Shown: one piece after another, positions 1-8,891 of the stretch
Numbering within the stretch: position 1 is the first letter of the stretch
Layout of the letters: every line of letters begins with the position of its first letter
The notes under the pieces: generated by a model
Databases searched by the model: none
What the model was told of the DNA's origin: nothing
The model's input: the letters and a program-made list of their open reading frames with translations, nothing else
Position numbers and translations under genes: made by a program
Source of the DNA: Flavobacteriales bacterium
GTDB lineage: Bacteria > Bacteroidota > Bacteroidia > Flavobacteriales_D > Sanyastnellaceae
Assembly (NCBI GenBank): GCA_027488055.1
Contig: JAIYCK010000127.1
Location: 1 to 11,960, forward strand
DNA: 11,960 nucleotides
Reading direction: 5' to 3'

Positions 1-2493
1 TCCTCTATTGGGAAGACTGCGGTCAAATCCGATACCGTCGTCTGAAATGTACATATGCAGCTTGTGATCCTTGAATTCAATATTGAGCATGACACGCGTG
101 GCCTGTGAATATTTCTGTGTATTCTTTATGAATTCCTGTATCACGCGATACAAATTGATGCTGATGAGCGGATCGTTTATGGTCTCAGAGCCTTTGATAT
201 TGAGTGAGTATTTTATTTTGTCGAAGCGACTGATGCGATCGAACAAGGTCTCCACTGCGCCAATGAACCCATGCTCATTTAACACGCGTGGCATGAGGTC
301 ATGCGATACTTGCCTTGTTTCTTCGATGGTATCTGCTATCAATTCATTGATTTGCCGAATGATGTCCTGAGAGCGTGCAGACATCTCTTTGCTTTCACTT
401 GATAGGTTACTTAAATAAAGAGACATTGCCACCATATTTTGTGCAATACCATCGTGCAACTCTTTCGAGAGGCGCTCCCTTTCCTTTTCTTCTGCAGCCA
501 CAGCTGATCTCAGAATAAGGTTTTCAGTATTTTTTTGTTCGGTGATATCCTGGCATGATCCGGACAATAACAACGGGCTGCCCGCTTCGTCCCAAGCAAC
601 TACTTTTCCAATGTTCAGAACCCATACATAATGTCCCATTTTATGTTTGAAACGAATCTCACAATGGTAGTTGGGATTTTTTCCTTCGATGTGACGCTTG
701 AGTAAATCGCTCGCATGGCGAAGATCGTCGGGGTGCATAAATGCTTTCAATTGTGAGATTTTCAAGTCGCCAATTTCCTCACTCTCATAACCAAGTATGT
801 CAGCCCATCGTTTGTTGATGAGCACTTCGCCGGTTTGTATATAATATTCCCAGGTACCTACATTGGTACCTTCGATGATGTTTTTCAGTCGTCGCTTTTC
901 GATCTCAAGGGTTTGTCGATTAATCTCTAAGGCAAGTTCTGCATTCTTAGTGTCTGAGATATCGATCAGTGTACCGTTCCAAAGTGTTGCTTCATGTTCT
1001 ACTTTTTTGGGAATGGCATTGCAACGTATCCAGCGTCTTTCTCCCAATTGATCCGACATTTGGAAATAACAAATCCAAGGATTCAAATGTGCATGTGCTT
1101 CTGATAGACTGCCCAGCAAATTATTCAAATCCTCTGCTTCAATCCTTTCAAGTGCCTTAGCAACATCTTTATACAATTCTGAAGGAGTAAGCCCAAAAAG
1201 ACTCGTAATACCATCGCTAATATAATTGACAGTGATCTGGTGGTCACTGCTGTAATGGAATTGATAAACGGCACCCGGTATGGACTCGCTGACTTCTTTG
1301 ATTTGGCGCTGAGACTCCTGAATAATTAAATTGGCTTTAATGCGTTCTGTGATATCGCGGGAGTTGATGATAATCGCTTGTATGGATGGATTTCCCAGTT
1401 GATTGGCCGTCCGCGCTTCCAACGTGATGTAGTGTCCCAATTTGTGCTTGAACCGGAAAATGGCATTCACGCTGTCTTCTCCTCCAATAACCAGTCGTTC
1501 AAAAAGTGCAAGGGTAGGCTCATAATCATCTGGATGAACAAATTCGAAAGCACTGGTACCTATAAGCTCCGACTTGTGATAACCCAAGATGGAATAAACA
1601 CTTTCGCTTTGAAATTGAATCATTCCATTCGCGTCCAAAAGGGAGATGATATCAATGTTATTGGCGACAATGCTCTTTAGTCGCTCTTGGCTTTGATCAA
1701 GTTCGATTTGCAGATTCTTCAGTGATGTCACATCCAAACAAGCCCCGTACATTTTAACTGGTTTCTGTTGGTCATCTAAAATGACAGAAGCCCATGATTG
1801 TAGCATTTTGATGTTGCCATCTGACAACACTACACGCTCCTCGAAGCTTACCTCTTTGGAATGGGTAAGGGCGCTATAAATTGTTTCTTGTATACGTTTT
1901 CGATCCTCTTCGTGCACCATTTGCAGGTATCCTTCAAAGGTGGGAACATAGTTGGACTTGTCTTTCTCGTAAATATTATACAATTCATCTGACCATTCTA
2001 CTTGGCCAGTAGATATGTTCCAAGTCCACGAACCCAAATGCGACATTTGTTGCACACGCTTCATCAGTGAGGAGAATTCATGCTGTTCAGCCGCAACCTT
2101 TTTCATCTGCCGGCGGTTAGCTGCTTCTTGAATTTCCCTTGTGACCACACCTCCTAAACGCATCAAATTATCCTTCATGATGTAGTCGTGCACACCGAGT
2201 TTCATCATCTCCACGGCGGTTTCTTCTCCAACAATACCGCTGATAAGTATAAAAGGAATATCTAATTGTGATGCTTGCAGCACGTGAAGCGCCTCCTTAG
2301 CACCAAAGCCAGGCACATTATAATCGGCAAGAATAAGATCATATGCTTGATCAGTCATTGCCGTTACCATGTCTTCCCGTGTCATCACTTGACGCGCAAT
2401 CACATGATAACCTCCATTTTCGATAGCACGCAGAGCTAATGCGGCATCGCTTTCGTTGTCCTCAATGATTAGTACGTATAATTTTGTTTTCAA
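1..2493 (-). CDS. Soluble receiver-PAS(x4)-HisKA_3 histidine kinase, 3' end beyond the window
   Basis: A response-regulator-like sensor kinase read without a stop for 831 codons to the window edge. Residues 1-125 form an intact receiver domain: acidic pocket Glu11/Asp12, phospho-acceptor Asp57 in LILADYN, Ser85, and Lys107 in YIMKDNL. Four PAS domains follow at about 143-258, 272-385, 398-516 and 534-655, several closing on a D-I-T/S motif. A HisKA_3 (NarX/DesK-type) dimerisation segment has His680 in KELHDGIAQ. The HATPase_c domain shows an N-box (VIQEFIKNTQKYS) and a G1 box (DDGIGFD, from Asp818), and is cut before its G2 box. No transmembrane segment or signal peptide is seen, so it should be cytosolic. 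The start is a TTG: an in-frame TAA at 2503-2505 blocks extension, and the first in-frame ATG (residue 37) would remove the first part of the receiver. The gene lies 14 bases after the Rcp1-like regulator and probably acts in the same relay. HisKA_3 kinases usually pair with NarL/LuxR-type regulators; a partner could lie beyond position 1. The family is certain, the substrate unknown. Confidence 0.93.
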   Translation of the reverse strand, partial: MKTKLYVLIIEDNESDAALALRAIENGGYHVIARQVMTREDMVTAMTDQAYDLILADYNVPGFGAKEALHVLQASQLDIPFILISGIVGEETAVEMMKLGVHDYIMKDNLMRLGGVVTREIQEAANRRQMKKVAAEQHEFSSLMKRVQQMSHLGSWTWNISTGQVEWSDELYNIYEKDKSNYVPTFEGYLQMVHEEDRKRIQETIYSALTHSKEVSFEERVVLSDGNIKMLQSWASVILDDQQKPVKMYGACLDVTSLKNLQIELDQSQERLKSIVANNIDIISLLDANGMIQFQSESVYSILGYHKSELIGTSAFEFVHPDDYEPTLALFERLVIGGEDSVNAIFRFKHKLGHYITLEARTANQLGNPSIQAIIINSRDITERIKANLIIQESQRQIKEVSESIPGAVYQFHYSSDHQITVNYISDGITSLFGLTPSELYKDVAKALERIEAEDLNNLLGSLSEAHAHLNPWICYFQMSDQLGERRWIRCNAIPKKVEHEATLWNGTLIDISDTKNAELALEINRQTLEIEKRRLKNIIEGTNVGTWEYYIQTGEVLINKRWADILGYESEEIGDLKISQLKAFMHPDDLRHASDLLKRHIEGKNPNYHCEIRFKHKMGHYVWVLNIGKVVAWDEAGSPLLLSGSCQDITEQKNTENLILRSAVAAEEKERERLSKELHDGIAQNMVAMSLYLSNLSSESKEMSARSQDIIRQINELIADTIEETRQVSHDLMPRVLNEHGFIGAVETLFDRISRFDKIKYSLNIKGSETINDPLISINLYRVIQEFIKNTQKYSQATRVMLNIEFKDHKLHMYISDDGIGFDRSLPNRG
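2491..2493 (-). other. TTG start codon of the receiver-PAS-HisKA_3 kinase
   Basis: The TTG is the only plausible start between the in-frame TAA at 2503-2505 and the essential first beta strand and acidic pair of the receiver (KLYVLIIEDN). No Shine-Dalgarno-like sequence stands out upstream. The stop of the preceding regulator lies 14 bases away, so ribosomes finishing that gene could start here by coupling. A weak start may set a lower dose of this kinase than of the regulator; that last point is inference. Confidence 0.75.
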
Positions 2494-2507
2494 AGATTCG
2501 GTTTAGA

Positions 2508-2969
2508 TCAAGGATTCGATTGGGAGGATTTGTGCAGCGGTGGGATTTCATTCATTACCAACCAATACAATCCAATTGCATTCAATACTTCTGTAAATTC
2601 AATGAAATCTACAGGTTTACGAATATAACTATTCGCTCCCAAGTCGTAACTGTCGGCGATGTCTTTTTCTTCGATGGAGGAGGTTAGCATTACTACCAAT
2701 AATCGGCTTGTGATCGGGTGCTCACGTATGCTTCTCAAAACAGTAAGCCCATCTTTTTTAGGCAGTTTAATGTCGAGCAGCACCAAAGCTGGCATTTCGC
2801 TCGGATCCCGATCTTGATAAGCACCCTCACAAAGCAAGTATTCCAGTGCTTCTTGACCATCGCGCACAATCACGAGCGGATTCAGCAATTGAGCGCGCTC
2901 AAAAGCTCTTTTCGTGAGTTCTATATCACTGAGGTTGTCTTCAACCAATAGGATGGATTTAGTGATCAT
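2508..2969 (-). CDS. Rcp1-like single-domain response regulator (receiver only)
   Basis: A stand-alone 153-residue receiver with no DNA-binding or enzymatic output domain. The phosphorylation site is complete: Glu10/Asp11 acidic pocket, Asp66 acceptor in LVLLDIKLPKKDG, Thr96/Ser97 switch position, and Lys118 in YIRKP. The LPKKDG motif, the SYDLGANSY stretch and the C-terminal FTEVLNAIGLYWLVMNEIPP segment match the Rcp1 class, the regulator partnered by the cyanobacterial phytochrome kinase Cph1. That class usually pairs with soluble PAS/GAF kinases having a HisKA domain, which is exactly the upstream neighbour. Its ATG directly follows the TAA of the giant kinase (0-base gap), so translation is probably coupled. 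I infer that it takes phosphate from His1764 of that kinase and acts as a diffusible phosphate carrier or by protein contact. Its output target cannot be seen. Confidence 0.95.
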   Translation of the reverse strand: MITKSILLVEDNLSDIELTKRAFERAQLLNPLVIVRDGQEALEYLLCEGAYQDRDPSEMPALVLLDIKLPKKDGLTVLRSIREHPITSRLLVVMLTSSIEEKDIADSYDLGANSYIRKPVDFIEFTEVLNAIGLYWLVMNEIPPLHKSSQSNP

Positions 2970-5900
2970 TTATTTATTAATTGTAAAATAAAAAATAGCT
3001 CCTTGATTTACTTCGGACTCAGCCCAAATTGCGCCTTGGTGCAAATGCACAATGCGCTGCACAATAGCCAATCCAATACCGCTTCCGGGATACTCAAGAC
3101 CTGAATGCAACCGCTGAAAAACACCGAACAGCTTATTTGCATTGCTCATCTCAAAACCAATACCCCGATCGCGCAGGAAATATACTAATTGATTGTCTTT
3201 ATTAATTATTCCAAACTGAATAAAAACATTGGATTTGTCAGCACTGAATTTAACACTGTTACTGATCAGATTGGTAAGCATGATTTCCAATAAACTGGAG
3301 TCGCCCCAAGTGGTTAGATCCTGCTGAATGTCGCATTCAAATTGGACCTCAGGATTGAGTAGCTTTTGCTGGGAAATCACCCGCTCTACGATGGCAGAAA
3401 TATCCAAAGGCGACCATTCTAATTCCTTCTGTCCAATCCTAGACAATTTTAACATCTCGTCGATCAACTTACCCATCCGCTGTGATTCCGAGCGCACACG
3501 ACTTAAATACAGCTTGGCGGTCTCATCTAAAACGGAGCCATAGTCTTCCATTAGGGCTAGACTCCATCCATCAATGCCTCTCAAAGGAGCTCGTAAATCA
3601 TGCGAAACACTGTATCCAAAACTTTCAAGTGCTTGTTTGTTTTTGGTCAGGGAGTTTTCGATTTCCTTTTGACGTGTGATGTCGATATGGCACCCGACCA
3701 TGCGTACGGCCTCTCCATTCGGGCCCCACTGAATTACTGTGCCTTTACAGAGTATCCAAACAGTGGACCCATTCTTATGACGAAAGCGAGACTCTACTTG
3801 ATAAGGATAACTTCCTCGGGAATCAATGTGCTTCTTGAGTTCGTCCAATTTGTGAGGTAAATCTTCCTCAAAAATAATTTTTTGCCAAGACCATGGTTTG
3901 TTCTCCATTTCGTCTTCTTCATAGCCAAATAGTCTTTTCAGCGTAGGACTCATGTATTCGTAATCCTCTAAGAACAACCAATCAAAATATCCTGCTAAAC
4001 TCTGCTCCAATACTTGTAAGAAGGTATTCCGTTGCTCTTCAATTTGCAGCTCTATGTTTTTGCGATCGGTAATATTGATGGAAATCCCCGCTAAACTGAT
4101 CGCTTTATTATTTTCGTCATAAATGGCTTTGCCGTTCACAGCTAGATGCCCCTTTTGTCCAGATTTGGAAGTAAAATCAACGTCCAATTCAAATGGTAGC
4201 TTGGACTTGATCGATTGCTTTACCAGCACTGCGGCTTTATCCATGCTGCCTTTTTCAATATACTTTGATAACTCTGTGATACTCGGGGTTGTCTCTTTGG
4301 GGTCACATCCTAAAAAGTTGTAGATTGTTTCAGAGCAAACAATGTGTCCTGTATTTAAATCAATTTGCCAGCTTCCCATACCCGCAATGCGCTGGGCTTC
4401 GATCAAATTCGTACGGCTGAGTTCCAATTCCGCAGTGCGAGCGATTACTTTTTGCTCTAGATCGTTGTTCAATTCTTTGATTGCCTGCTCTGCAATTTTG
4501 CGATCTGTAACGTCTTGTGAGGTGCCGCTCAAAAACGTGTTTTCACCATTTTCATTTTTGGTATAATATCCCACACATGTGAGGTATTTTACGCGTTGAT
4601 CGCACAAGATAACGCGATGATCAAACTGATAGTCTGTACCTTTTTCTAAGTGATGAAACAACAAGCCTAAGTCTTCGGGATGTATTCGGCTAGTGTAAGC
4701 CTCGAATAGATTCTCAGTTGCCTTAGGATCGATTTCAAAGATGCGGTACATTTCATCTGACCATTGGAGATCTCCAGTGGCCAAGTTGTAATTCCAGCTT
4801 CCGAGTCGCGCTATTTCTTGAGCTCGTTTCAAATCGGATTCGCTCGTCAATAAATTGTTTTGAGCCTCTACAAACTCTGTCATGTCGGACATGGCCCCAA
4901 TCATTCGATATGCTTTACCTGCATCGTCCCTCAAGAAAAGGCCTTTGTCTCGGATATAACAATATTCACCATTCGACTTTAAGAATCGATAATTTTCTTC
5001 CCATAATGTATCTTCGCTTGCAATGGATGCATGGAAGGAGTCCAAGACCCGTGCTCGATCTGAAGGATGAATGTTATTTTCCCAAACGTTTAAGTTTTGA
5101 TCATTATTCTTTGGGTCATAACCCAATAATCTTAAATAATTCTCACCATAATAAAGCTGATTGTTTTCCACGTCGTAATCCCATACGGCATCAAAGGTGG
5201 CTTTCAAGACATACTCATAGCGTTCGTTACTCTGGCGAATTTTATTTTCATAATCTCGCTTATCCAACGCAGTTACAAAATTGTTGATGATGATCCTTAG
5301 AATGCTCAGCTCCGAGTGAATCCATTCTCGCTCAGTCTTACACTCATCGAATCCAATGAAACCAATCATAACTGTTCCTCTGAAAATAGGCAGAATCAGA
5401 ACAGACTTGACCGATAGACTCTCCAAATGTTCTTTGAAATCACCTGCGGATAAATTGCGTGTATGCTCCTCAAATTGATAGTTTTGAGCAATAGTGTCTA
5501 TAAACTCACCGTAATATTCCCACGGTGTTTTCTGAAATTCTGGATGACGAAATACGTGGTTAGCCTTTTCTGGAGTCCACGTAATACTGTGATTGACAAA
5601 TTTGCGTTTTGAGGCCGCATGATATTCAATTTCGAAATAGAATATCGAGTCTAATTGCATTGCTTTGCCAATCACCTCGAAACTTCGCTCCAGTAGTTCA
5701 TCCCATGAGTCATTGCTCAACAAAAGGGTACCTATCATCGCTACTGACTCGAGCAAATTAGCTTTGTAGCGAATTTTATCTTCCGCTTGTTTACGTTCCG
5801 AGATATCCTTGACCACCGCAAAAGAGCGAATGGTTTCGTTGTGCTCGTTGAGAATATGAGAGGGCGATACACTAACAGGGAATCGTGTGCCGTCTTTTTT

Positions 5901-8891
5901 CTTAAAAATCAAATCAAAGGTTTTGAACTGCCCAGAGAGTGCTGCTTCGAAGGCCTGCTGGATATGATCATACTCCTCCTCAGGCCAATAGGGATTGGGT
6001 GGAGCTACTCCAATTAATTCATCTTCCTCATAGCCCGTCATTTCGCAGAAGGCTTCATTGACCTTCACGTGAACTCCTTCGGTATTGACCATGGAGAAAC
6101 CGTGCTGCATATTAGAAATAACTTGCTCAGTGAACTCCTGCTCTTGAAATAGTTCTTTTTGTGCGAGTTTTTGTGCCGTTACATCGCGAATGACGGAGAG
6201 CACTTCGCTTTCACCGACAGGAACGATCCGAGCTTCGAAATACATTGGTTCGGTGCCAAGAGGCAATTCGTACTCAAAAAGTTCCATTTTGCCGCTTAGT
6301 TCAACTTTCCCAAAAATTTCAAGCAGTTGATCGGCAAGCGGATGAGGAAGGACTTCTGTGATCTTTTTGTTGATGAATGCGTCGGGCTGTGTATAAAGTT
6401 GATCTACTGATGGAGAATGATAGTCCAAAATAACTCCATCGGCACTGGTTCTAAACAACATATCAGGCATCGTCGAAAGGATGGCGAATTGTATCTGTTC
6501 TTTCTTCTTCACCTCTTCTAATTCCCGCTTCTTGTTGGTGATATCTTTGATGGATCCAACCATGCGGATGTTTTCACCGGTTTCGTTCCGAATTGCTTGT
6601 CCGCTGGACTTTTGCCAACGATACTCACCGCTGGTATGGAGGTGGAGGTATTCTATGCTGTATGGGGTATTGTGATCCAAGTGAGCCTGAATGGCCATTC
6701 GCACCAAGGCTAAATGCTCAGGGTGAATGCGTGATTCCCACATTTCATAGTTGCCAGTGCGAGATGTGCTCGATTCCAATCCGCATATCTCAAACCATTT
6801 GGGGGAAAAGTATTCTTCCCCTGTAACGATATTCCAATCCCAGATTCCTTCATCCGCGGCTTCGATGACCAAGTGAAAACGTTCATTGCTTTTTTCCAAT
6901 GCACTTTGCGCATGAAGAAGATCCTGTTGGACTTGCTGCAACTCCTCATTTTTTGTGCACAAAGCGTCTTGAAGTAATCGACGATCATGGATGTCGGTCA
7001 CCGATCCCGCCATACGTGTGGCCTTCCCATTGTTATCCCACAAAGCCTGGCCTCTTACCAATACCCATCGATATTCATTCTGGGATTTATCAAATACACG
7101 CAACTCCTCGCTGAATGCGGTCCGATGCAAAAAGTGAGAAGAAGTGGCATGCCTCAGCACCAATAAATCTTCAGGATGAATAACGGACAGGACCATCGTC
7201 GCAGTGCGAATTGTTTCAATGGAAGGGCTCAACCCCAACATTTCACGACAGCGCGGAGAGACATATGCTTCATCATCGACAATATTCCAATCCCATAAGC
7301 CATCGTTAGCCCCACTGATGGCCAACTGATAGCGTTCTTCACTGATACGCAAGTTTTCCTGGGCCTCAACCATTTCATGCACATCACGCACGACGGCCAT
7401 GAAATGTGGCTTGCCTTTGTATTCCAAAATCTCAGCCGAAACAATGGCATGCCTGCGTTCGGCATATCGGTTCATGGATTCAAACTTGAAGTTCTTAGTG
7501 AACCCTTTTTTGAGCAAAATGTCTAAATGTCGGAGTGCCTCATCTTTGTTGTGCCACAAACCCAATTCGGTGGATGTTTTGCCCAAGACTTCGTTTTCAG
7601 CATAGCCAGATTCTTGTGTAAATTTCTTATTAACAGCAACAATCAATCTGGTCTCCGCATCCACTATTAATATGGAATTAGGGCTTTTGACAAAGGCCTT
7701 TTCAAACAATTCGTCGCTTTCCTTGGTAAGTTCTTCGCGCTTGATGCGATCTGTTATGTTGTGCACATAAATATTGACCCCATCCGCTCTGCAATAGCAT
7801 CTTGACTCATACCATTCGTTTTGTTCTGTATCAAAAAATTCATCCACCGTGTCCTTCGGTTCATAAAGGATGTCAGCAATGCGTGGTTTGATCGCATCGA
7901 AAGGTGAATGCCCCATTTTGAGAAATGACTTACCAAGTAGTTCATCGCGTTCAACTCCTAGAAGGGTGGTGGCTCGCTCATTGACATAGACAATATTCCC
8001 CAGCGAATCAATTGATATGAATGAATCGCTGATACCTTCCAGAATGCGCTCGATGAGTTCTCTTGATTTCTTCTCGTACGAGATGATTTCTTCTTTCTTC
8101 TGATTGACCATCATTTGATCGGTGATGTCGCGCAGATGAAAGATAATCATCGGATGGCCCGATGGATCGGTAAGGTGGTTCATACTATTACCAACCCAGA
8201 TGGATTCGCCACTACCCTTGATGATTTTATGTTCAAACAAGGCGCGATAACCAGGGTTTTGGACGAGCAATTCCATATGGATATCCAACTTGGACTTGTT
8301 CTCCGCATCTAAAAGCATATGAACAGGCTGAACCAAAATATCTACCATGTGATAACCCAACAACGTGGTAAAAGACTCGTTGGCATATCTAACAATTCCG
8401 AATCGATCGGTGATAAGGATCGGATCATTGAATCCATCTATAATGGCACGCAAACGTGTTTCACTGCGTTTGATGAGCTCCAAGGTCCTATAATGATCAA
8501 GCTCATCCGACATGCCTTGATTGAATGCAGTGCGCTTGAGTTGAATTTCACGTTTGATAATGTAAGGAATGCGAAACAAATGTTCAGCCATCAAGACATC
8601 GGCTATGCGGTTCTCAGCATAATGGCTGATTTCTTTCTCCTCATTGAGATTCCCACAAACAACGATGATGGGATTGCGCAAATTCGGTTGCTGAACAGCC
8701 GCGGGCACATTTCCATAGGTGACAATAACAATGTCAATGTCATTCGATTTTAAGGCAAGTTGAAACGCATTTAAACTTTCTACATGCGTAATTTGAACAT
8801 CCATTTCTCCTGAATCAATGATTTTCCACAAGCCTCGCACCAAGGATTTGGATTCAGAAAAAAGGAGTATTTGAATTTTTTTTACGATCAT
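2970..8891 (-). CDS. Giant soluble sensor kinase: pseudoreceiver, 11 PAS, 1 GAF, HisKA, HATPase_c
   Basis: A 1973-residue histidine kinase with no visible membrane segment. Residues 1-120 are receiver-like but lack the phosphorylation residues. PAS domains lie at about 147-259, 279-388, 395-519, 520-639, 671-790, 801-910 and 921-1040. A GAF domain follows at 1047-1216, then PAS at 1227-1346, 1355-1464, 1497-1616 and 1625-1744. Nearly all close on a PAC motif such as RDITDQ, KDISER or QDVTDR. Helical linkers (640-670, 1465-1496) separate some of them. The catalytic core is intact: His1764 in SVSHDLRAPLRG, N-box Asn1878 in NLISNSVKFS, G1 DRGIGFEM from Asp1908, an F-box at LFGVFQRLH, and G2 GSGIGLAI at 1936-1943. 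The core resembles soluble phytochrome-type kinases, in keeping with the Rcp1-like regulator next door. There is no receiver or HPt at the C terminus, so it is not a classical hybrid. No LOV cysteine motif is apparent, so ligands and cofactors are unknown. Its ATG overlaps the hydrolase-like gene by four bases. Confidence 0.96.
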   Translation of the reverse strand: MIVKKIQILLFSESKSLVRGLWKIIDSGEMDVQITHVESLNAFQLALKSNDIDIVIVTYGNVPAAVQQPNLRNPIIVVCGNLNEEKEISHYAENRIADVLMAEHLFRIPYIIKREIQLKRTAFNQGMSDELDHYRTLELIKRSETRLRAIIDGFNDPILITDRFGIVRYANESFTTLLGYHMVDILVQPVHMLLDAENKSKLDIHMELLVQNPGYRALFEHKIIKGSGESIWVGNSMNHLTDPSGHPMIIFHLRDITDQMMVNQKKEEIISYEKKSRELIERILEGISDSFISIDSLGNIVYVNERATTLLGVERDELLGKSFLKMGHSPFDAIKPRIADILYEPKDTVDEFFDTEQNEWYESRCYCRADGVNIYVHNITDRIKREELTKESDELFEKAFVKSPNSILIVDAETRLIVAVNKKFTQESGYAENEVLGKTSTELGLWHNKDEALRHLDILLKKGFTKNFKFESMNRYAERRHAIVSAEILEYKGKPHFMAVVRDVHEMVEAQENLRISEERYQLAISGANDGLWDWNIVDDEAYVSPRCREMLGLSPSIETIRTATMVLSVIHPEDLLVLRHATSSHFLHRTAFSEELRVFDKSQNEYRWVLVRGQALWDNNGKATRMAGSVTDIHDRRLLQDALCTKNEELQQVQQDLLHAQSALEKSNERFHLVIEAADEGIWDWNIVTGEEYFSPKWFEICGLESSTSRTGNYEMWESRIHPEHLALVRMAIQAHLDHNTPYSIEYLHLHTSGEYRWQKSSGQAIRNETGENIRMVGSIKDITNKKRELEEVKKKEQIQFAILSTMPDMLFRTSADGVILDYHSPSVDQLYTQPDAFINKKITEVLPHPLADQLLEIFGKVELSGKMELFEYELPLGTEPMYFEARIVPVGESEVLSVIRDVTAQKLAQKELFQEQEFTEQVISNMQHGFSMVNTEGVHVKVNEAFCEMTGYEEDELIGVAPPNPYWPEEEYDHIQQAFEAALSGQFKTFDLIFKKKDGTRFPVSVSPSHILNEHNETIRSFAVVKDISERKQAEDKIRYKANLLESVAMIGTLLLSNDSWDELLERSFEVIGKAMQLDSIFYFEIEYHAASKRKFVNHSITWTPEKANHVFRHPEFQKTPWEYYGEFIDTIAQNYQFEEHTRNLSAGDFKEHLESLSVKSVLILPIFRGTVMIGFIGFDECKTEREWIHSELSILRIIINNFVTALDKRDYENKIRQSNERYEYVLKATFDAVWDYDVENNQLYYGENYLRLLGYDPKNNDQNLNVWENNIHPSDRARVLDSFHASIASEDTLWEENYRFLKSNGEYCYIRDKGLFLRDDAGKAYRMIGAMSDMTEFVEAQNNLLTSESDLKRAQEIARLGSWNYNLATGDLQWSDEMYRIFEIDPKATENLFEAYTSRIHPEDLGLLFHHLEKGTDYQFDHRVILCDQRVKYLTCVGYYTKNENGENTFLSGTSQDVTDRKIAEQAIKELNNDLEQKVIARTAELELSRTNLIEAQRIAGMGSWQIDLNTGHIVCSETIYNFLGCDPKETTPSITELSKYIEKGSMDKAAVLVKQSIKSKLPFELDVDFTSKSGQKGHLAVNGKAIYDENNKAISLAGISINITDRKNIELQIEEQRNTFLQVLEQSLAGYFDWLFLEDYEYMSPTLKRLFGYEEDEMENKPWSWQKIIFEEDLPHKLDELKKHIDSRGSYPYQVESRFRHKNGSTVWILCKGTVIQWGPNGEAVRMVGCHIDITRQKEIENSLTKNKQALESFGYSVSHDLRAPLRGIDGWSLALMEDYGSVLDETAKLYLSRVRSESQRMGKLIDEMLKLSRIGQKELEWSPLDISAIVERVISQQKLLNPEVQFECDIQQDLTTWGDSSLLEIMLTNLISNSVKFSADKSNVFIQFGIINKDNQLVYFLRDRGIGFEMSNANKLFGVFQRLHSGLEYPGSGIGLAIVQRIVHLHQGAIWAESEVNQGAIFYFTINK
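8532..8891 (-). other. Degenerate receiver domain (pseudoreceiver) at the N terminus of the giant kinase
   Basis: Residues 1-120 align with the receiver of the downstream kinase over the second half of the fold (IDIVIVTYGNVP against YDLILADYNVPG; CGNLNEEKE against SGIVGEETA; RIPYIIKREI against RLGGVVTREI). Every position needed for phosphotransfer is changed: the acidic pocket reads Phe-Ser-Glu-Ser at 11-14, the acceptor Asp is Thr58, the Thr/Ser switch residue is Cys79, and the Lys is Ala102 in LMAEHL. The segment corresponding to the alpha3 region is also shortened. The fold is probably kept for binding or dimerisation rather than phosphorylation, which is inference. Confidence 0.8.
8888..8891 (-). 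other. ATGA stop/start overlap between the hydrolase-like gene and the giant kinase
   Basis: The last two bases of the kinase ATG and the next A form the TGA stop of the hydrolase-like gene. This is a classic arrangement for translational coupling. It supports coordinated production of the two proteins, as expected if they form one sensing module. Confidence 0.95.

Noticed and set aside
1..2493. Possibility that the left-hand kinase is a pseudogene because it has no ATG start
   Set aside because: The frame is open for 831 codons with intact receiver, PAS, HisKA_3 and ATP-binding motifs. Only the start codon is unusual.
4910..5287. A 125-codon open frame on the plus strand
   Set aside because: It lies wholly opposite the giant kinase, whose PAS8 and GAF motifs are continuous there. 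It has no recognisable domain.
8319..8753. A 144-codon open frame on the plus strand
   Set aside because: It is antisense to the pseudoreceiver and first PAS of the kinase, and its protein shows no family motif.
2970..8891. A LOV photoreceptor or bilin-binding GAF within the kinase
   Set aside because: No PAS carries the LOV cysteine motif (NCRFLQ type). The GAF matches a general sensor GAF with the VKSVLILPIF and IGFIGFDEC strands and shows no clear chromophore-binding motif.
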